Assembly: GCF_017873855.1 (NCBI RefSeq)
Contig: NZ_JAGGKR010000001.1
Coordinates: forward strand, 1-64,000
Direction: 5' to 3'
Origin: Methanolinea mesophila
Lineage (GTDB): Archaea > Halobacteriota > Methanomicrobia > Methanomicrobiales > Methanospirillaceae
DNA length: 64,000 bases
The notes under the pieces are model-generated. The model saw nothing but the letters and a program-made list of their open reading frames with translations. It searched no databases and was not told the DNA's origin. Shown in pieces: positions 60,709 to 64,000 of the stretch (within the stretch, counting starts at the first letter, position 1; each line of letters begins with the position of its first letter). The position numbers and the translations under genes were made by a program.

Positions 60709-61073
60709 GGCCCCTCCCCCCGAAACTCCGGTTCCCGGAACGGATACTTCTTTGCCGTCCTGATAAAAGTCCCATGAAAGTCGATGTTCATTCCTTTCAC
60801 CTGGACTCCGAAAAGGTCGTGCATCTCGTTTTCGTACGCGAAAGATCCCCAGTACATCCCCGATATGCTCGGGATCTCCGTCTCAATTCCGACGTTGATG
60901 CGGAGGTTCTGGAACTCGTAGTTGCGATCGAAGGAGTAGTTGATCTCCAGCCGGTCGTCCAGTTTCGTGCAATGAATCTGGACCAGGCGGAATCCCGCCT
61001 CTTTCAATGCTTCAACGCGGCCGATAAGCGCGCCCAGCTCGATATCGGCCGTATTTTGTTCCTCAATTTTCAT
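60693..61073 (-). CDS. echD: Ech hydrogenase subunit EchD (NuoC-like)
   Basis: The 126-residue protein is the short NuoC-like chain: the strand RLEINYSFDRNYEFQNLRIN, the segment SISGMYWGSFAYENEMHDLFGV, and the end TAKKYPFREPEFRGE are the family landmarks. It helps hold EchC and EchE together near the ferredoxin side. It overlaps the stop of echC by ATGA (61070-61073) and the start of echE by 16 bp, indicating strict co-translation. Confidence 0.92.
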   Translation of the reverse strand: MKIEEQNTADIELGALIGRVEALKEAGFRLVQIHCTKLDDRLEINYSFDRNYEFQNLRINVGIETEIPSISGMYWGSFAYENEMHDLFGVQVKGMNIDFHGTFIRTAKKYPFREPEFRGEGPCQER

Positions 61074-61546
61074 CGGGCACCTCCCGGGTCCCCGTTACCG
61101 CTAGCCGGGGCAGCATTGGCGGTATTCATCTTCGCTCTTTTTTCTTCGAGGATCGCGAGCGCCCGCACGATTCCGTCGATGATCGATTCAGGCCGGGCGG
61201 CACAACCCGGCACATAGACATCCACCGGTATAACCTGGTCGATCCCTCCTGAGACATTGTAACACTCGCGGAACACCCCCGCGGAGGTGGCGCAGATCCC
61301 CACCGCGACCACCACCCTCGGTTCCGGCATCTGGTCGTAGATGTTCCGGATCACGTCCCGGTTCAGCTCGTTTACCGTCCCGGTAACGACAAAAATATCC
61401 GAATGCTTCGGGTTTCCGGTATTGATGATTCCAAATCGTTCCACGTCGTAAAGCGGTGAAAGACAGGCGAGTACTTCGATATCGCAACCATTGCAGCTCG
61501 AAGCGTCATAATGGAAGATCCAGGGGGATCGGGAAAACCAGGTCAT
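61070..61546 (-). CDS. echC: Ech hydrogenase small subunit EchC (NuoB-like)
   Basis: The 158-residue protein has the cluster-binding cysteines in SCNGCDIEVLACLS, VGICATSAGVFREC and VPGCAARPESIIDG, which hold the 4Fe-4S cluster next to the NiFe centre. ATG 61546 is chosen because GGAGGG lies just before it and upstream codons in the frame are not protein-like. It overlaps echB by 4 bp. The last ~18 residues (NTANAAPASGNGDPGGAR) form a small disordered tail. Confidence 0.95.
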   Translation of the reverse strand: MTWFSRSPWIFHYDASSCNGCDIEVLACLSPLYDVERFGIINTGNPKHSDIFVVTGTVNELNRDVIRNIYDQMPEPRVVVAVGICATSAGVFRECYNVSGGIDQVIPVDVYVPGCAARPESIIDGIVRALAILEEKRAKMNTANAAPASGNGDPGGAR

Positions 61547-62409
61547 GATATCCCTCCGTTTCCGAGGTAATAGAGAATTCCCAGGTTGACCAGTCCGAGC
61601 ATTGCGGCGATCAGCCACGAGCTTTTCAGGGTGAACTGCCACTTCATCCTCGCGAAGGTATTGTCGATGAGGATCTCGAGCAGGAACGTTACGATTATTG
61701 CCAGAATGGCGATAGGGAGGCTCCATGCAAAGAAGAGGTAGATGAACCCCAGCAGGAACACGGTCTCGTACCAGTGGGCCAGCTCGATCCGGGCGAGCGC
61801 GGGTCCTGAAAAGTCCGTGGTTACCCCTTTTACAAGCTCCTGGTGCGCATGGTGGGAAGTGGAAAGATCGTAGGGTGATTTACGGAGTTTGATGGTGAGC
61901 ACCATAAGAAAACCAAGGAATACACCGGGGAGATAGAGGATCAGGGGGGCCTGAAGCGCAACGATATCGCTGACAAAGAAACTTTTCGTCACCAGGTACA
62001 TCCCCACCGCAGAGAGGATGATCATAGGTTCGTACGCGATGATCTGCACGAGTTCCCTCTCGGCCCCCACGAAGCTATAGGGGGAAAAGGACGAATATGC
62101 CCCGAGCACCAGGAAAATATGGGCCAGAGTGAATGCGAAGATCACAAGAAGCATATCGCCGCCGGCAAAGAACAAAGAGCCGCTTACCAGAATGAATACG
62201 AGGTAACCGAGAACGTAGAAATTCTGGGACGGGGTCACCACTACTTTTTCTTTCTGGAAAAGCTTCGCCAGGTCGTAAAATGGCTGCAATACAGGAGGCC
62301 CCACTCTTCCCTGCATACGGGCGGTAATCTTCCTGTCTATCCCGTAGACAAGGCCCCCGATAAAGGGAGCAAGTACGAGGTAAAGGATGGCCGATGTGAG
62401 AGAGATCAT
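61543..62409 (-). CDS. echB: Ech hydrogenase membrane subunit EchB (NuoH-like)
   Basis: The 288-residue protein has about eight membrane helices and the NuoH-type segments MQGRVGPPVLQPFYDLAKLF, GAERELVQIIAYEP and the His/Glu-rich SHHAHQELVKG. It connects the hydrophilic arm with the ion-pumping subunit EchA. ATG 62409 is preceded by AGGAGTGG and overlaps the echA stop by 4 bp. The open frame upstream of 62409 lies inside echA and is not protein-like. Confidence 0.94.
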   Translation of the reverse strand: MISLTSAILYLVLAPFIGGLVYGIDRKITARMQGRVGPPVLQPFYDLAKLFQKEKVVVTPSQNFYVLGYLVFILVSGSLFFAGGDMLLVIFAFTLAHIFLVLGAYSSFSPYSFVGAERELVQIIAYEPMIILSAVGMYLVTKSFFVSDIVALQAPLILYLPGVFLGFLMVLTIKLRKSPYDLSTSHHAHQELVKGVTTDFSGPALARIELAHWYETVFLLGFIYLFFAWSLPIAILAIIVTFLLEILIDNTFARMKWQFTLKSSWLIAAMLGLVNLGILYYLGNGGIS

Positions 62410-64000
62410 AGTACCACTCCTACTGCGAGAATTCCTGCGAGAAGGACCAGGCCGAAACAAAGCGCCGTACCCGCCATCAGGAGCCGTCTTTCACCGAAGA
62501 GATCGACGAAATAATAGTTTATCAGGGATGTCTGCCGCTGCACTCCCATCGAACCTGCAAATGCGAGCCCCGCGGTTGCAGGGCGTCCTCCCATGTAGGC
62601 GGGAACCGTCTTCTGGTCCCTCCCGTACCAGAGCATGGAGAGCGGCATGATCATCAGCAGGAAGAGCATCATCACCATGATCGTGAGGTTATCCTGGGAA
62701 AGCCCTGTGGAATGGCCGTATACCTGAAGCACGAACGGTTCGATAAGGCTCGCCGATATCACCGGGAACAGCAGAGTCACGAGCACGGTAAGCCCCGTGA
62801 GCACCGTGAGTATCATAAGCATCTCCTTGTGGACCGAATCTTTCAGTTCACTGACCGTAGGATCGACCGATATGATCTTCCCCATCCATTTTGACCAGAA
62901 AAATACGGTGATAGAACCACCGAATGCGAGGATCGCAACAAAGATAAGACCGAACTGCGCCTCGACAAACGCCTCGAGAGCAACGTACTTCGAGATCAGC
63001 ATCCCGAACGGTGCAAGGAACATCCCCGCGATCCCTATGAACATCATGACCGCGACTTTCGGAAGCCGCACGATCAGACCGCTCATATCTTCGATATCCT
63101 TGCTTCCGATTCTCTGTTCCACCGTTCCCACGCAGAGGAACAGGAGTGACTTGGCGATCGCGTGGAAGAGTATCAGGAGTATCGCCGCCCAGACCAGTTT
63201 ATAGGTCCCGACTCCCGCACAGGCCACAATCAGTCCCAGGTTGGCAATGGTGGAATACGCAAGCACTTTTTTGGCATTCCTCTGGGAGATGGCGATCGCA
63301 GATGCGAGGAGGAACGTGAACCCTCCTATAAGCGCGATGATCAGACCTTCGATCGAACCCGAGAGCACAGGAGAAAAACGCACGATGATATATACCCCTG
63401 CCTTGACCATGGTGCTCGAGTGGAGGAGGGCGGACACGGGAGTCGGCGCCACCATCGCTCCAACCAGCCAGGAAGAAAACGGCATCAGGGCTGCCTTGGT
63501 AATACCTGCAAACGAGAGAAGCACCGCAGGTACAAGGACAAATGCCTGGTTGGAGTCAAGAAGGGCACGGATTGACATGTATGTGCCGTCCGGACTTATG
63601 ACCGAGAGGTAAAGAATGGCGACCGCAAAGGCGATCCCCCCTGCCAGGTTCATGTTCAATGCAAGAAATGCATTTTTTATTGACTCCGCAGTCCCGGAAT
63701 ATCCTATCAGGAGGAACGAACAGAGCGTGGTGATCTCCCAGAAAAAGAAGACCCAGAGAAGGCTGTCTGAAAATACCAGCCCGAACATCGCTGAAAGAAA
63801 GAGGAAAACGACGAAGAAGAACATTTTCTGCCGATCTTTCACTGCGGGGTGTTGATCGTGGTAGGTTTTCATGTACCCCAGGGCATATACCCCGATGAGG
63901 GTTCCGATTATCCCGATGATCAGTGCCATGATCAGGGAGAACTGGTCTATGAACAGAGAGGGCGGTTCATGCATACCTCCCGCAAACACGGCCTCGTAAT
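62406..64000 (-). CDS. echA: Ech hydrogenase ion-pumping subunit EchA (NuoL/MrpA-like), 5' end missing
   Basis: At least 530 residues with about 14 membrane helices are visible. The core has the antiporter-type residues KAALMPFSSWLVGAMVAPTPVSALLHSSTMVKAG and the following helix with Lys/His (AYSTIANLGL, HAIAKSLLF). The frame stays open to the right edge and the N-terminal ~60 residues of the family are missing, so the gene starts beyond 64000; GTG 63989 is not taken as the start. EchA couples ferredoxin-H2 electron flow to H+ or Na+ movement. It ends with a 4-bp overlap with echB. Confidence 0.92.
   Translation of the reverse strand, partial: YEAVFAGGMHEPPSLFIDQFSLIMALIIGIIGTLIGVYALGYMKTYHDQHPAVKDRQKMFFFVVFLFLSAMFGLVFSDSLLWVFFFWEITTLCSFLLIGYSGTAESIKNAFLALNMNLAGGIAFAVAILYLSVISPDGTYMSIRALLDSNQAFVLVPAVLLSFAGITKAALMPFSSWLVGAMVAPTPVSALLHSSTMVKAGVYIIVRFSPVLSGSIEGLIIALIGGFTFLLASAIAISQRNAKKVLAYSTIANLGLIVACAGVGTYKLVWAAILLILFHAIAKSLLFLCVGTVEQRIGSKDIEDMSGLIVRLPKVAVMMFIGIAGMFLAPFGMLISKYVALEAFVEAQFGLIFVAILAFGGSITVFFWSKWMGKIISVDPTVSELKDSVHKEMLMILTVLTGLTVLVTLLFPVISASLIEPFVLQVYGHSTGLSQDNLTIMVMMLFLLMIMPLSMLWYGRDQKTVPAYMGGRPATAGLAFAGSMGVQRQTSLINYYFVDLFGERRLLMAGTALCFGLVLLAGILAVGVVL

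Overview
This window looks like a chromosomal segment of a methanogenic euryarchaeon, most probably a member of the Methanomicrobiales (Methanoregula, Methanolinea or Methanosphaerula type). The assignment is an inference. It rests on a six-subunit Ech-type membrane NiFe hydrogenase, an HdrA paralogue, a DGGGP-synthase-like UbiA protein for archaeal lipids, an archaeal histone, archaeal CoaD, Trm1 and PyrI, TATA/BRE-like promoters, G+C-rich coding sequence, and an abundance of multi-PAS histidine kinases whose H-box reads TRHD(I/V). No rRNA, CRISPR array, prophage or insertion sequence is visible.

Layout. 1-570: 60-bp tandem repeats cut by the left edge, then an AT-rich spacer. 0.6-14.8 kb: a MASE1 multi-PAS kinase, a lipoprotein, a histone, a HEAT-like protein, UspA, an iron-sulfur flavoprotein, a PPOX-fold protein, a ROK kinase, an N-formylglutamate amidohydrolase-like protein, a cardiolipin synthase behind a strongly structured leader or ncRNA, a PHP protein and a GYD protein. 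14.9-24.5 kb: methyltransferase, secreted protein, aminotransferase, MscS channel, a secreted protein made of six 17-residue repeats, an acetyltransferase, and a four-gene sulfur-relay operon (DsrE-like, TusA, cysteine desulfurase, IscU-like). 24.6-30.8 kb: a soluble five-PAS kinase and a CheB-CheR-PAS hybrid. 31-42.7 kb: housekeeping genes, including tRNA-Glu and tRNA-Arg, DRG GTPase, Trm1, UbiA, DUF116, mtnA with an HdrA-like gene and a gamma-carbonic anhydrase, and coaD.

42.7-50 kb: DUF2164, a TPR protein, pyrB-pyrI, an Rsm22-like methyltransferase, an ADP-forming acyl-CoA synthetase with beta-alpha domain order, and a receiver-PAS regulator. 50.5-54.7 kb: a compact eukaryote-like phospho-signalling operon encoding an HTH-FHA regulator, a transmembrane PEGA Ser/Thr kinase and a PP2C phosphatase. 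55-59 kb: a membrane PAS kinase, a receiver protein, endonuclease V and an HD hydrolase. 59.2-64 kb: echFEDCBA on the minus strand, with echA running off the right edge.

Three short genes or candidates that a length cut-off would miss are described: a 55-residue protein at 21.5 kb, a 51-residue zinc-ribbon protein at 32.3 kb and a weaker candidate at 42.3 kb. The most interesting items are the HTH-FHA/kinase/phosphatase operon, the structured RNA before the cardiolipin synthase, the 17-residue-repeat secreted protein, the divergent sulfur-relay operon and the stand-alone HdrA-like protein. All functional statements are read from sequence motifs by eye; no database search was run.
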